The notes: a model not told the origin generated them from the letters alone. 64,000 nucleotides of DNA from an uncultured Bacteroidales bacterium (GCA_947168065.1 CAMVKH010000004.1:161194-225193), one strand, 5' to 3'. Numbered from the stretch's first letter, positions 29,926-39,361 are shown. Numbers and translations are program-made.

Positions 29926-30576
29926 ATGAGTGACCATTACAATCTGACAGCAGCGCAAACAGAGAGAATCCGGGAGACGGCAGCGCGCTTCAACGAACCC
30001 TGGACCCGGGAAGAGAAGAATGCAGTAAGTGAATTGTTTCGGGACGGCAAGCGCATAGAAGAAATCGCACTCGCACAGGGCAGGACCCGTAATGCCATCA
30101 AAATCAAACTGACAGAAGCAGGCGAGCTTGCACCTTATATGTCAAGGCGGAACCAGCCCTGGACGGAAGAAGAGACGGAGCGGCTTGGCCGCTTCCACTC
30201 CCAAGGCTATCCCATTGCCTCGTGCGCAAAGATGTTGGGGCGCATCCGCAGTGAAGCGGAAGAGCGGCTGATTGAAATAGGCCTGCTGACCGTATCCGAC
30301 CAACAGACAGTTCGACAGTCTTCAGCCTTCCCCAAGGCCTATGAGCCCTGGTCAGAAGACGAAATCAACCAGCTGAAATCCGAACTTGAAGCGCACCGGC
30401 AAACATTGGCAGCCCTGACCGACATCGCCGCCCGGCACGGCCGCTCCCTCGGCTCCATCCTTGCCCGCGCCACAAAAGACGGCCTCTGTACCCAAGAGAC
30501 TCCGGAATGCCCCGACCCAGGACAGACGAACTCTGTTAGGTCGTGCGGAGCTGTGTGGCAAGACGGCAACGGATAA
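29926..30576 (+). CDS. triple Myb/SANT-like helix-turn-helix repeat protein
   Basis: The 216-residue product contains three related units beginning at Trp26 (PWTREEKNAV), Trp79 (PWTEEETERL) and Trp142 (PWSEDEINQL). Each continues with a hydrophobic helix and an IAxxxGR-type recognition segment (IALAQGRTRNAI, CAKMLGRIRSEA, IAARHGRSLGSI). The spacing of about 53-63 residues and the W-[TS]-x-E-E signature are those of Myb/SANT-like DNA-binding repeats. The last about 30 residues are unstructured and Cys/Pro-containing. It is divergent from the kinase operon and could regulate it, which is inference. I do not recognise a named family. Confidence 0.75.
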   Translation: MSDHYNLTAAQTERIRETAARFNEPWTREEKNAVSELFRDGKRIEEIALAQGRTRNAIKIKLTEAGELAPYMSRRNQPWTEEETERLGRFHSQGYPIASCAKMLGRIRSEAEERLIEIGLLTVSDQQTVRQSSAFPKAYEPWSEDEINQLKSELEAHRQTLAALTDIAARHGRSLGSILARATKDGLCTQETPECPDPGQTNSVRSCGAVWQDGNG

Positions 30577-30935
30577 CCAACTCAGGCGATGTCTTGTCCT
30601 TCGCTAGTTTTGCCGCGACGACGTTGTGAAGGGCGCTACGTTGTCGTCGCGGAACGAAAAGGACCGGTTTCGGGGAAAAAGCAGCCGCGACGACACGCTG
30701 GGATGCTTCAGGTTGTCGTCGCGGCAAAAGAACGAGGGAACGGCTGAGGACACATCGGCTGGGGACGACGGCTGGGGACGACGGCTGGGAATAGCGGTAG
30801 CGCGCACCAGCCGCAGCTCCGAACCCGCCGAAGGCTTGCAGCTGGTGCGGCGCTCCTCGTGGGTGACGATGCGCACCTTTGAAATCTGCCGCCATCTCCG
30901 AACCGTATGCAAAACCATCTTTATAGTTTTTTAAT
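30577..30935. other. intergenic region with repeats and a metG-like scrap
   Basis: This 359-base stretch has no convincing gene. It contains palindromic element copy B (listed separately) and a GGCTGGGGACGAC unit repeated directly at about 30758-30783. On the minus strand, a short frame near 30850-30905 reads QISKVRIVTHEERRT, resembling the metG C-terminus ([16 protein letters not shown]). Open frames across copy B are artefacts of its composition. Confidence 0.5.
30608..30729. repeat. 122-bp palindromic element, copy B
   Basis: This copy is inverted relative to 26263-26384 and has the same length and layout: TTTTGCCGCGACGAC ends, two hairpins and a partly degenerate central palindrome. The differences lie mainly in the hairpin loop nearer the 1122-residue lipoprotein gene and in the centre. 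It starts 31 bases after the Myb-like gene. Together the two copies bracket the kinase operon and the Myb-like gene. Confidence 0.85.
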
Positions 30936-30943
30936 TATATTTG
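30936..30943 (+). promoter_or_regulatory. -7 promoter element for the 54-residue-repeat lipoprotein
   Basis: TATATTTG matches TAnnTTTG and lies 28 bases upstream of the ATG at 30972. An AT-rich tract precedes it; no clear -33 box was found. Confidence 0.5.
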
Positions 30944-30971
30944 TGAACTTCACCAGATTATCTTCCAAGCC

Positions 30972-33900
30972 ATGAAACGTTCGAAGACCACCAAACGGAG
31001 CCTGTTGAGCTCGTTGGGCGGCTTGATGCTGCTGGCCTTTGTCGCGCCGACAGCTTTGACGTCCTGCCAGAATGAACAACCTGAAGTCGACCTGACCATC
31101 CGGATGAAATTCGACGGGATTGTCGACGCCATAATGCAAATGAGTACGACCTTGGAAGAGCAACTGTCCTTGATCGAGTCAGCCATGAAGGATGGCTTCG
31201 CCGACAACAAGGCTGCACAGGAGTCGGTCCGGGCTGCCCTCGCCTCTCTTTCCGGCTCGACGGAGCAGAAGCTGGCAGCCATAGAAGAGGCGGTGAAGGC
31301 GCAAACGGCGAGTTTGGAGATGAAACTGGCGCTGATCGAAGCCGCCGTCCAGGATGGCTTCGCCGACGGGCAGGCACAGCAGGAACTGCTGCTGCAGGCC
31401 GTCGATGCACTGGAGGGCTCGGTGGAAGAAAAGTTGGCGGCCATCGAAGAGGCGGTGAAGGCGCAGACGACCTGCCTGGAAACAAAAATCGGTCTGGTCG
31501 AAGCGGCCGTAAAGGAAGGCCTGGCCGACAGTGCGGCGGCGCAGGATCTCATCCGGACTGCCCTCGAATCGCTGGACGGTACGCTCGAAGACAAGATGGC
31601 GGCAGTAGTCTCGGCCATCAGCAGCCAGACGGTGGATTTGTCCACAAAGCTGGGCCTGATCGAATCCGCCGTCAAGGAAGGTTTCACCGAAGCGAAGGCG
31701 CAGCAGGAAATGATCCAGACGGCCATCGATTCCCTGGGCGGCACCCTGGAAGAGAAACTGGCGGCCATCGAGAAGGCAGTGACCAGCCAGACGGTCAGTC
31801 TCGAGGCAAAACTTGACCTGATTGAGGCCGCGCTCGCGGAAAACGTTACCGACGACAAGTCGGCGCAGGAACTCATCCAGAAGGCCATTGAATCGCTGAA
31901 TGGTTCGTTGGCAGCAAAGATGGCAACCATCGAGAGAGCCATCAGCGGCCAGACGACGGACCTGGAGACAAAGCTCGCTGCCATCGAGACTGCCTTGAAG
32001 AACGGCATTGGCGACGTAGCAGAGGCCCAGGGCCTGATCCAGCAGGCGCTGACCTCGCTGACGGGGACGGAAACGGACAAGTTAGACGAAATCGAAAAAG
32101 CCATAACAAGCCAGACCTCGAGTCTGGACACCTATCTGAAAGCCATTGAGACGGCAGTAGAGAAAGGCTTCACCGATACGAAGGGAAAGCTGGACCTGAT
32201 TGCGAAAGCCGTCAACGGCCTCGGCGGCACAGCGGATGAGGTACTGGATAAACTGCAGAAAGCCATGTCGGGACAGTTGTCGAAACTGGACTTGAAGCTG
32301 GACGCGATCAAGGAAGCCGTGACGAAGGGCTTTGTCGGCGCAAACGAGGCGCTGGGGCTGATCAAGGCTGCGATCGATGCGGCTCAGAAGAGCGTAGGCA
32401 CATCAGCCGATAACCTGAAAACTGCGCTCGCCGAATTGATCAAGGCCATCCAGGATATAGACAAGACGATTTCGGACAACGTGGCGGCTACCCTGACGAA
32501 AGTGCATGACGCGATTGTGAATCAGCCGGACTACAGCAAACTCCTCGAGGAGATCAAGGACGCCATCGATCAACTCATCCCGACCATCTCCATCGAAATC
32601 TCCGATGAGTATATGGAAAATGACGAGGTGATGATGCTGACGGAGCAATCCCTCCACATCGCCTATACCGTGACTTCGAACTTCGATGCCACAGTAACCG
32701 TTACACCTTCCGACGACATTTCCGCCACCGTCGTCCCAGACACGCATGATCCGCTGAAAGGTGTCATACAGATCAAGTCCGGAAAGAGCATCACGGATGG
32801 GAAAACCAAGGTCGAAATCACGGCATCCAACAAGGGCGCTTCCGTGAAACGTACGCTGTCCATAAAGGAGGCGTATCTCAAACCCCTTGAACCGATCACT
32901 CAGATCACCGAAACGATCCATGTCGCCTTTGATTGCACCACCCTGGAGCTTAAGTACAAGTCCAATATGGAAACCTCCAAGCCGGAGCTTCCCGATTCGC
33001 TGAGCAATGAAGCTGTACCCTGGCTCGAGGTACTTTCCTACGACAAGACGGACGAAACCACGACAATCAAGGTCAAACTCCAGCCCAATATGGGACTCAG
33101 ATACCGCGAGTCGAGCGTGACCGTCAAGGAAACGAGGTTCCATGAAGCTGCCCTCGTGTTCATTATTAAACAAGAGTATGACGATACGATCATCAAATTC
33201 GCAGACAGGGACGTATTCGATAAGATACGTGAAGCTGTGGATATCAACGACGACTTCAAAATCTGTAAAGCCGAAGCCAAGATGGTCAAATCGCTGAATG
33301 AGCTATTCGGAGATGAACTGACCCAAGGGGCTTCCTACGAGTCTTTCGATGAATTCCAGTATTTCACCGGCATCGAAACGATTCCTGCGGGGAGTTTCAA
33401 GGGCTGGTGGAACCTCAAATCCATTACGCTTCCCGAAAGCATCACGACGATCCAGGGCGGGTATGGTGATGAAGATGGTCCCTTCGTGGAATGCGAAAGA
33501 CTGGAAAACATTTCCGGAAAGTTTGCGACAAATGATGGAAAAGCCTTGATTTATAACGGAATCCTTCTCAAAGTCCTGGAGGAAATTACCGCTTATAGTA
33601 TTCCTGATGGCGTACAGGTCGTCGGCAGCAAGGCCTTCTACAAATCAAAGATCACCAACGTTTACTTCCCCACCTCCTTGAAGACGATCCGCGACCATGC
33701 TTTCGAGTATTCAATGATCAATGCCGTAAACTTCCCGACCGATCCCGATAACGGAACAGCTTATGTCGATTCCATCGCCGAGAACAGTTTTGTCCATTGT
33801 CTCTATTTGAAAAAATTCAATGGGCCGACTAACGGAACCGTCCGGGTGACCCCTGACAATCTGGGCTTGTATCAGGGTACGACCCTGCTTGCATTCGCCT

Positions 33901-34340
33901 GGGGTTCGACTTTGAAGTCAAACGAATCGCCCATAACGGCCTGGTCCATTCCCGATAATCTGGGCATCCAGAAGCTGCCCGAAAGCGTCTTCGATGTGGA
34001 AGGGGCTGGTAGCGACTCTTTCCTGTTGCGTAAACTGGGGCTACCTTCCACGCTCACGCACATCTGCAAGGGCGCTTTTCAATACCTGCAAAATGTCTCT
34101 GACGATAATAATAAGTTTCGTCTCTATTTCAAGGGGGGAGACCCGCCAGCAACGGTTGAAAAGGATGCGTTTATGAATGTCACGCAGAAAACGGTCTGCC
34201 TCTATGTACCCATTGTCATTAACAGCGACCTTTCGCCCAATCATGCTGCAACCATGGAGCGGGTAAATAAATATCTGGATGCGATGGGAATGGGTGGCTA
34301 CTTCTTCCTTCTCGGAAACTACGCCACCTGGCCTTTCTGA
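30972..34340 (+). CDS. large lipoprotein: 54-residue coiled-coil repeats plus BspA-like LRR region
   Basis: The 1122-residue protein starts with a lipoprotein signal (lipobox LTSC, Cys32). Residues 59 to about 490 are about eight tandem units of exactly 54 residues, each with two amphipathic helices (core KLxLIExAVKxGF...LxGTxEEKLAAIExAV..QT) predicting a long coiled or stacked helical stalk. Residues about 550-740 look like beta-rich Ig-type modules. The C-terminal region (about 810-1110) has BspA-type leucine-rich repeats (IPAGSFKGWWNLKSITLPESI; FPTSLKTIRDHAFEYS). BspA-like proteins mediate adhesion to host matrix or other bacteria. A stalked surface adhesin is the natural reading. I do not recognise the 54-residue repeat as a named family. 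Confidence 0.85.
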   Translation: MKRSKTTKRSLLSSLGGLMLLAFVAPTALTSCQNEQPEVDLTIRMKFDGIVDAIMQMSTTLEEQLSLIESAMKDGFADNKAAQESVRAALASLSGSTEQKLAAIEEAVKAQTASLEMKLALIEAAVQDGFADGQAQQELLLQAVDALEGSVEEKLAAIEEAVKAQTTCLETKIGLVEAAVKEGLADSAAAQDLIRTALESLDGTLEDKMAAVVSAISSQTVDLSTKLGLIESAVKEGFTEAKAQQEMIQTAIDSLGGTLEEKLAAIEKAVTSQTVSLEAKLDLIEAALAENVTDDKSAQELIQKAIESLNGSLAAKMATIERAISGQTTDLETKLAAIETALKNGIGDVAEAQGLIQQALTSLTGTETDKLDEIEKAITSQTSSLDTYLKAIETAVEKGFTDTKGKLDLIAKAVNGLGGTADEVLDKLQKAMSGQLSKLDLKLDAIKEAVTKGFVGANEALGLIKAAIDAAQKSVGTSADNLKTALAELIKAIQDIDKTISDNVAATLTKVHDAIVNQPDYSKLLEEIKDAIDQLIPTISIEISDEYMENDEVMMLTEQSLHIAYTVTSNFDATVTVTPSDDISATVVPDTHDPLKGVIQIKSGKSITDGKTKVEITASNKGASVKRTLSIKEAYLKPLEPITQITETIHVAFDCTTLELKYKSNMETSKPELPDSLSNEAVPWLEVLSYDKTDETTTIKVKLQPNMGLRYRESSVTVKETRFHEAALVFIIKQEYDDTIIKFADRDVFDKIREAVDINDDFKICKAEAKMVKSLNELFGDELTQGASYESFDEFQYFTGIETIPAGSFKGWWNLKSITLPESITTIQGGYGDEDGPFVECERLENISGKFATNDGKALIYNGILLKVLEEITAYSIPDGVQVVGSKAFYKSKITNVYFPTSLKTIRDHAFEYSMINAVNFPTDPDNGTAYVDSIAENSFVHCLYLKKFNGPTNGTVRVTPDNLGLYQGTTLLAFAWGSTLKSNESPITAWSIPDNLGIQKLPESVFDVEGAGSDSFLLRKLGLPSTLTHICKGAFQYLQNVSDDNNKFRLYFKGGDPPATVEKDAFMNVTQKTVCLYVPIVINSDLSPNHAATMERVNKYLDAMGMGGYFFLLGNYATWPF
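31146..32441 (+). repeat. 162-bp coding tandem repeats (54 codons, about 8 units)
   Basis: The units fall at residues 59-112, 113-166, 167-220, 221-274, 275-328, 329-382, 383-436 and a divergent 437-490. Units 2-7 keep the exact 54-codon spacing. The DNA copies are diverged rather than identical, so the array is old and not freshly expanded. Confidence 0.85.
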
Positions 34341-34347
34341 ATAAGCA

Positions 34348-36405
34348 TCAACCGATCGTTGCGCCGTTGGTAAGGCGCTCTTCGGGGGTGACGATGCGCA
34401 TCTTCCCGTCAATCTGCTTGGCCATCAGGATCATGCCTTTGCTCTCGATGCCGCGGATGGTGCGCGGCTGGAGGTTGGCCAGGATGCATATCTGCTTGCC
34501 GACCATCTCTTCCGGCGTGTAGTATTGAGCGATGCCGCTCACGATGACACGCTGGTCGAGGCCGGTGTCGATGGTGAGCTTCAGCAGTTTGTCGGTCTTG
34601 GGGACGCGCTCGGCCGCAAGGACGGTCGCCGTGCGGATGTCCATCTTCGCGAATTCTTCGAAGGTGCACGGCTCCTTGGCCGGCTCGGACTTCGGCGCTG
34701 CAGCAGCCGCTGCCGCGGCCTCGGCCGCCTCGCGGGCCGCTTTGATTTCGGCCAGCCGCGCAATCTGCTTCTCGATCTCTGCGTCCTCGATCTTCGAGAA
34801 CAACAGTTCCGCCTGATTGAGCTTATGTCCGACGGGCAACAGATCGCTGCGTCCGAAATCGTCCCAGGAAAGCGGCTGCACGTTCAGGATACGGTTCAGC
34901 TTCTCCACCGAGAACGGCAGGAACGGGGCGAACGCCACGGAGAGCGAAGCACAGAGCTGGATCGAGGTGTAGAGAATCGTCGCTGTACGCTCCATATCGG
35001 TCTTGGCCACAGCCCAAGGCTCGGTGTCGGAGATATACTTGTTGCCGACGCGGGCGAGGTTCATCGCCTCGCGGAGCGCCTCACGGAACTTGAAGGTCTC
35101 CAGGTTCTCCTCGATGGCCTGCTTGAGGACCGGGATCTGCGCAAGTGCTTCCTTATCGATATCCTGGAACGCGCCCGGTTCGGGGATGCAGCCACCGAAA
35201 TACTTGTGCGTCAGCACCACGGCCCGGTTCACGAAATTGCCGAAGATGGCCAGCAGCTCGCTGTTGTGACGTGCCTGGAAATCCTTCCAGGTAAAGTCGT
35301 TGTCTTTGGTCTCCGGCGCATTGGCCGTCAGCACGTAGCGGAGCGTATCCTGCTTGCCGGGGAAGTCCTGCAGGTATTCGTGGAGCCAGACCGCCCAGTT
35401 GCGGGAAGTCGAGATCTTGTCGCCCTCGAGGTTCAGGAACTCGTTGGCCGGAACGTTATCGGGCAGGATGAAGCCGTCACCGTAAGCTTTGAGCATCGAC
35501 GGGAAGACGATGCAGTGGAACACGATGTTGTCCTTGCCGATGAAATGGATCATCCGCGTGTCCGGACTCTTCCACCACTGCTCCCAAGAGTCAGGCAGCA
35601 GTTCGATGGTGTTGGAGATATAACCGATCGGCGCGTCGAACCACACGTAGAGCACCTTCCCTTCCGCCCCTTCCACCGGCACGGGCACGCCCCAGTCGAG
35701 GTCGCGCGAGACGGCACGCGGCTGCAGACCACCGTCCAGCCAGCTCTTGCACTGGCCATAGACGTTGGACTTCCATTCCTTGTGGCCTTCGAGGATCCAC
35801 TGGCGGAGCCACGGCTCGTACTCGTTCAGCGGCAGGTACCAGTGCTTCGTCATCTTTTTGACCGGCTCTGCGCCACTCACCTTGGAATGCGGGTTGATGA
35901 GTTCCTCAGGACTCAGCGTGGAACCGCATTTCTCGCACTGGTCGCCGTAAGCGCCTTCATTGCCGCACTTGGGGCAGGTGCCCACGATGTAACGGTCAGC
36001 CAGGAACACCTTGGCTTCCGGATCGTAGAACTGCTCGCTTTCCTTCTCGATGAACTTGCCTTCCTCATAGAGCTTGCGGAAGAACTCAGCCGCATACTTG
36101 TGGTGCGTGGCCGAAGAGGTGCGGGAGTAGATGTCGAAGGTGATGCCGAAATCGGCAAACGACTTTTTGATGAGCGAATGATACTTGTCGACAATATCTT
36201 GCGGGGAACATCCTTCCTTGCGGGCCGCCATGGTGATGGGCACGCCGTGCTCGTCGGAGCCGCAGACAAAGAGCGTCTCGCGCCCGCGCATCCGCAGATA
36301 GCGGACATAGATATCGGCAGGGACATAGACACCGGCCAGATGTCCGATATGGACCGGGCCGTTCGCATACGGCAACGCGCAAGTGATGAGATTCCTTTTT
36401 TTCAT
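34348..36405 (-). CDS. metG: methionyl-tRNA synthetase
   Basis: The 685-residue class I synthetase has the HIGH motif in [14 protein letters not shown], a zinc knuckle with CPKCGNEG and CEKCG, and the KMSKS-equivalent KISTSRNW. An Ala-rich linker (near residue 570) precedes a C-terminal EMAP/Trbp111-type tRNA-binding domain ([26 protein letters not shown]), which makes the bacterial enzyme dimeric. Its ATG overlaps the stop codon of dnaG by four bases, so it is translationally coupled to the primase. It converges on the large lipoprotein gene with a seven-base gap. Confidence 0.98.
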   Translation of the reverse strand: MKKRNLITCALPYANGPVHIGHLAGVYVPADIYVRYLRMRGRETLFVCGSDEHGVPITMAARKEGCSPQDIVDKYHSLIKKSFADFGITFDIYSRTSSATHHKYAAEFFRKLYEEGKFIEKESEQFYDPEAKVFLADRYIVGTCPKCGNEGAYGDQCEKCGSTLSPEELINPHSKVSGAEPVKKMTKHWYLPLNEYEPWLRQWILEGHKEWKSNVYGQCKSWLDGGLQPRAVSRDLDWGVPVPVEGAEGKVLYVWFDAPIGYISNTIELLPDSWEQWWKSPDTRMIHFIGKDNIVFHCIVFPSMLKAYGDGFILPDNVPANEFLNLEGDKISTSRNWAVWLHEYLQDFPGKQDTLRYVLTANAPETKDNDFTWKDFQARHNSELLAIFGNFVNRAVVLTHKYFGGCIPEPGAFQDIDKEALAQIPVLKQAIEENLETFKFREALREAMNLARVGNKYISDTEPWAVAKTDMERTATILYTSIQLCASLSVAFAPFLPFSVEKLNRILNVQPLSWDDFGRSDLLPVGHKLNQAELLFSKIEDAEIEKQIARLAEIKAAREAAEAAAAAAAAPKSEPAKEPCTFEEFAKMDIRTATVLAAERVPKTDKLLKLTIDTGLDQRVIVSGIAQYYTPEEMVGKQICILANLQPRTIRGIESKGMILMAKQIDGKMRIVTPEERLTNGATIG

Positions 36406-38453
36406 AATCTGTTCAATTCTTTAGATAGTCTGTTCTTTACTGTATTTAGTAGCTGAAGCCGGCCGACCAGTTCCCGGAGCGTGTCCTGCTGGCCTCCCTT
36501 CTGCGCCTGTGTGATTTCTTTCGCGGTAGCTGCACACTGTTCCTCCGTGATGCGGAGCTTGTAGAGCAGCACCGATTTGGGGACCGTCCGTCCCAAAGCC
36601 TGTTCCTCAGGGGGGATGGATTCCTCGTAGGACTTGACCGTCAACGGATGTTCTTCCAGGATCAGGTCGAAGACCGCCTTGTTGACAGCCTGGTCCTCGC
36701 CCGTAGTGAAATACCGTATCATCCGTTGCTGGCGCGGCTCATAGTCCTCCTGCGGCAAGGTGGCCGCAAAGGAAAAGTACCGGTCAAAGATAGTCCGGTA
36801 CAAGTCGTTCACGAACACGATCTCGTCGTCCGCCAGCGCGTCGCGGATATACTGGGAAACCGTGATTTCCCCGTGGGACTCGCTGCCATAGTACATATCC
36901 TCTTCAAAGTGCATCGGGTATTCCCCGAATTTCACCAGATAGTAAGTCAGTTCGCGCTCCGGGACAGCCAGGTATTTGTCGCGGACCACATAGCCCGAAG
37001 GCTGCACGGATACCGCCCCGGCATCTTCGCCCTCCTCAGGAAGGTCGGCCGGGTTCAGTTCTTCAGGCTCCGGAGGCTGCTGTGCCCCACCCTGCCAGGA
37101 CTGAGTCTGGTCCTCGAAGCGGCGGCGCGAGCGCTCCAGCGCCTTTTTCTGACGCCGGACCGATGCGATCGTGGCAAGCACGGAGTCCGTCTTCTGGTCG
37201 AATTTTTCGGCCACCAGTTCCACATAGATGTTGCGCAGGATCGGGTCGGGCACCATAGCGACGCTCTGCACGATGTCACGGATAACCTGGGCCCGGCGTA
37301 CCGGGTCGCGCTCACTCTCCTCGAGCAGCAGGTCGCTCTTGAAAGAGATGAAATCCTTTTCGTTCTCCTCGATATATTCCCGGATCTCGATCAGGGAGTG
37401 GCTCTTGGCAAAGGTGTCGGGATCATCTTCGGGCGGCAGCTGGACCACCTTCACGCTGAGACCCTCCTCCAACACGAGATCGATACCGCGCAGAGCCGCT
37501 TTGATACCAGCCGCGTCACCATCGTAAATGATTGTTACCTTGTCAGTAAAGCGCTTGATCAGGCGGATCTGCTCCACCGTGAGCGAGGTGCCGGACGAGG
37601 CCACCACATTGGTGACGCCTGCCTGGTGCATCGAGATTACGTCGGCATAGCCTTCCACCAGGATGCACTTGTCCTCCCGGGCAATGCTGTTCTTGGCCTG
37701 GAAGATACCGTAGAGCGAACGGCTCTTGTCGTAAATCTCGCTCTGGGGGCTGTTCACATATTTGGCAACGCTCTTGTCGGTCTTCAGCGTACGGCCGCCG
37801 AAGGCGATGACACGTCCGCTGATGGAGTGGATCGGGAAGATGACCCGGTCGAAGAAACGGTCGTAAAGTTCCCCGGTCCCTTCGCGTTCCAGACACAAGC
37901 CCGCATCGACCAAGTATTCTTTCTTGTAACCGTCTTTCAGGGCTTTCGCGCAAAGGGTCAGCGGACGGGAAGCGGCATAGCCCAAGCCGAATTGGCGGAT
38001 CGTCTCGTCGCTGAACTTGCGTTCATGGAAGTAGCTCAGGCCGATAGCTTTCCCTATCTCCGTGTTCCAGAGGATGTCGGAATAAAACTTCTGGGCATAG
38101 TCAGTCACCACCAACAGGCTCTCGTAGCGCATGCGGTGGGCGATTTCCTCGGCCGTCTCTTCTTTTTCGACGATTTCAATATGGTATTTTTTCGCCAGAT
38201 AGCGCAGCGCCTCGACATAGGTCAGGTGCTCGTGCTCCATCAGGAAGGTCACGGCATTACCGGCTTTACCGCAGGCGAAGCATTTGAAGATGCCCTTGGT
38301 GGAAGAGACGCTCATCGACGGGTTTTTGTCCTGATGGAAAGGACATAGGCCCAGATAGTTCGCACCGCGCTTACGCAGCGATACGAAGTCACCGATGACC
38401 TCTTCGATCCGGACGGCGTCCATGATCTTGTCGACAGTGGCGCGATCGATCAT
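36402..38453 (-). CDS. dnaG: DNA primase
   Basis: The 683-residue protein makes RNA primers at the replication fork. The N-terminal zinc-binding domain shows [13 protein letters not shown] with [10 protein letters not shown]. The RNA polymerase core includes the [18 protein letters not shown] segment and a TOPRIM domain ([32 protein letters not shown]). The C-terminal part (after about residue 440) is the helicase-interacting region and is poorly conserved, as usual. It precedes metG with an ATGA overlap and follows the HU-like gene by four bases. This is an unusual dnaG neighbourhood without rpoD or rpsU. Confidence 0.97.
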   Translation of the reverse strand: MIDRATVDKIMDAVRIEEVIGDFVSLRKRGANYLGLCPFHQDKNPSMSVSSTKGIFKCFACGKAGNAVTFLMEHEHLTYVEALRYLAKKYHIEIVEKEETAEEIAHRMRYESLLVVTDYAQKFYSDILWNTEIGKAIGLSYFHERKFSDETIRQFGLGYAASRPLTLCAKALKDGYKKEYLVDAGLCLEREGTGELYDRFFDRVIFPIHSISGRVIAFGGRTLKTDKSVAKYVNSPQSEIYDKSRSLYGIFQAKNSIAREDKCILVEGYADVISMHQAGVTNVVASSGTSLTVEQIRLIKRFTDKVTIIYDGDAAGIKAALRGIDLVLEEGLSVKVVQLPPEDDPDTFAKSHSLIEIREYIEENEKDFISFKSDLLLEESERDPVRRAQVIRDIVQSVAMVPDPILRNIYVELVAEKFDQKTDSVLATIASVRRQKKALERSRRRFEDQTQSWQGGAQQPPEPEELNPADLPEEGEDAGAVSVQPSGYVVRDKYLAVPERELTYYLVKFGEYPMHFEEDMYYGSESHGEITVSQYIRDALADDEIVFVNDLYRTIFDRYFSFAATLPQEDYEPRQQRMIRYFTTGEDQAVNKAVFDLILEEHPLTVKSYEESIPPEEQALGRTVPKSVLLYKLRITEEQCAATAKEITQAQKGGQQDTLRELVGRLQLLNTVKNRLSKELNRL

Positions 38454-38457
38454 CGGC

Positions 38458-39234
38458 TTACCTCCCCCTCAAGAGCTCCAGCTCTTCCTTGTTATAAAGC
38501 AATCTGTCAAGAACCGGCGACATGAAATCCGTAAACAGATAGGAAGCGGCGATAAACAATGCCAGCAACGCTGCCAGCACAATCAGAACGATCACCCACG
38601 GCTGCAACTTCTTCCTATGATGAACCTCTGCGGCAACCTCCTTCCCGGCCTGGATTACCTCGTCATTCCCGACCTGGGTTACCTCGTCATTCCCGACCTG
38701 ATCGGGAATCTCGCTCCGCTGTTCCGGTTTTTCGTCCTGCGGCACGATCTGCTGTACCGGTTTTTCTTCTTCGTCATTCCCGGCTTGAACGGGAATCTCT
38801 TCCTTCGGAAGTTTGATCGAAATCGGTTCGAAGCCGATGCCGTCGGGCCAGATGTCGAGGTCGTCGGCAGGGACGAAGAAAAACTCGTTGCGAGCGTTGG
38901 CCCGCATCACGCCCAGGCCGGGAAGGCGGCAGATCTTGCTGCCTTCCAGTTCGGAGCTCAGGCGGCTCAGGCACCAGCCCAGTTCGACGCCGGCCTGTTC
39001 GAGCGACACGCCGGCCTCCCGCATAACTTTGTTCAGCAAGGGGCGGCCCTCGGAGAGCGAGACTTCGCCTTTATGGAACGACATCTTCCGATACGGCGGA
39101 TGGATCGTGGTCTGCCGGTCCGAATACGCGGCAGGCATCATCTCGGCCGTGAACGTACCCAGATACGGTACGTCCACCCGGTCGTTTTCCACGATCAGGT
39201 CCTTGATGCATTTCGAAAAAAGCGTAATCTCCAT
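38458..39234 (-). CDS. HU-like (CCDC81-type) N-terminal domain protein with one membrane helix
   Basis: The 258-residue protein begins with an HU/CCDC81-like prokaryotic domain (FSKCIKDLIVENDRVDVPYLGTF), followed by a second similar unit to about residue 145. A low-complexity acidic linker (about 148-205) carries repeated VGNDE/AGNDE elements. One transmembrane helix follows (about 212-235) and then a short tail. In relatives this domain sits before a SPOR domain and a role in envelope or nucleoid contact has been suggested. Here the SPOR domain is absent. The linker repeats coincide with DNA copies of a dispersed palindromic repeat (38643-38799), which probably inserted into the gene in frame. 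Confidence 0.78.
   Translation of the reverse strand: MEITLFSKCIKDLIVENDRVDVPYLGTFTAEMMPAAYSDRQTTIHPPYRKMSFHKGEVSLSEGRPLLNKVMREAGVSLEQAGVELGWCLSRLSSELEGSKICRLPGLGVMRANARNEFFFVPADDLDIWPDGIGFEPISIKLPKEEIPVQAGNDEEEKPVQQIVPQDEKPEQRSEIPDQVGNDEVTQVGNDEVIQAGKEVAAEVHHRKKLQPWVIVLIVLAALLALFIAASYLFTDFMSPVLDRLLYNKEELELLRGR
38643..38799. repeat. palindromic repeat copies inside the HU-like gene
   Basis: Copies or part-copies of CGTCATTCCCGACCTG...CGGGAATCTC occur at about 38643-38658, 38661-38680, 38683-38712 and 38771-38799. The full copies form a TTCCCG/CGGGAA stem. The same repeat occurs at 61883-61907 at the end of another gene. Its in-frame presence encodes the V/A-GNDE linker units. Confidence 0.75.
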
Positions 39235-39303
39235 AAAAACCTGTTACGGTGTCACCCGCTCCAACTTGAAGCCATCCAGGCCAGAATGATTTGATTTTGG
39301 GGA

Positions 39304-39311
39304 CAAATGTA
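39304..39311 (-). promoter_or_regulatory. -7 promoter element for the HU-like/dnaG/metG run
   Basis: TACATTTG on the minus strand matches TAnnTTTG, 70 bases upstream of the HU-like ATG at 39234. Confidence 0.45.
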
Positions 39312-39353
39312 CGCTTTTTTGCCCACAAAAAGCCGGAATCGTCGAAAAACCCG

Positions 39354-39361
39354 TAATTTTG
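39354..39361 (+). promoter_or_regulatory. -7 promoter element for the 39384 barrel gene
   Basis: TAATTTTG matches TAnnTTTG, 22 bases upstream of the ATG. It diverges from the HU-like promoter 43 bases away. Confidence 0.45.

Noticed and set aside
30950..32131. 393-codon minus-strand frame opposite the 54-residue repeats
   Set aside because: Its repetitiveness is just the complement of the coding repeats on the plus strand.
31146..32441. CRISPR-like array
   Set aside because: The repeats are 162 bp, diverged and coding, with no unique spacers. The short arrays at 41171 and 63891 also lack CRISPR repeat-spacer structure.
38559..38816. Plus-strand ORF with repeated RHSRP units
   Set aside because: It is the translation of dispersed palindromic repeat copies on the non-coding strand of the HU-like gene.
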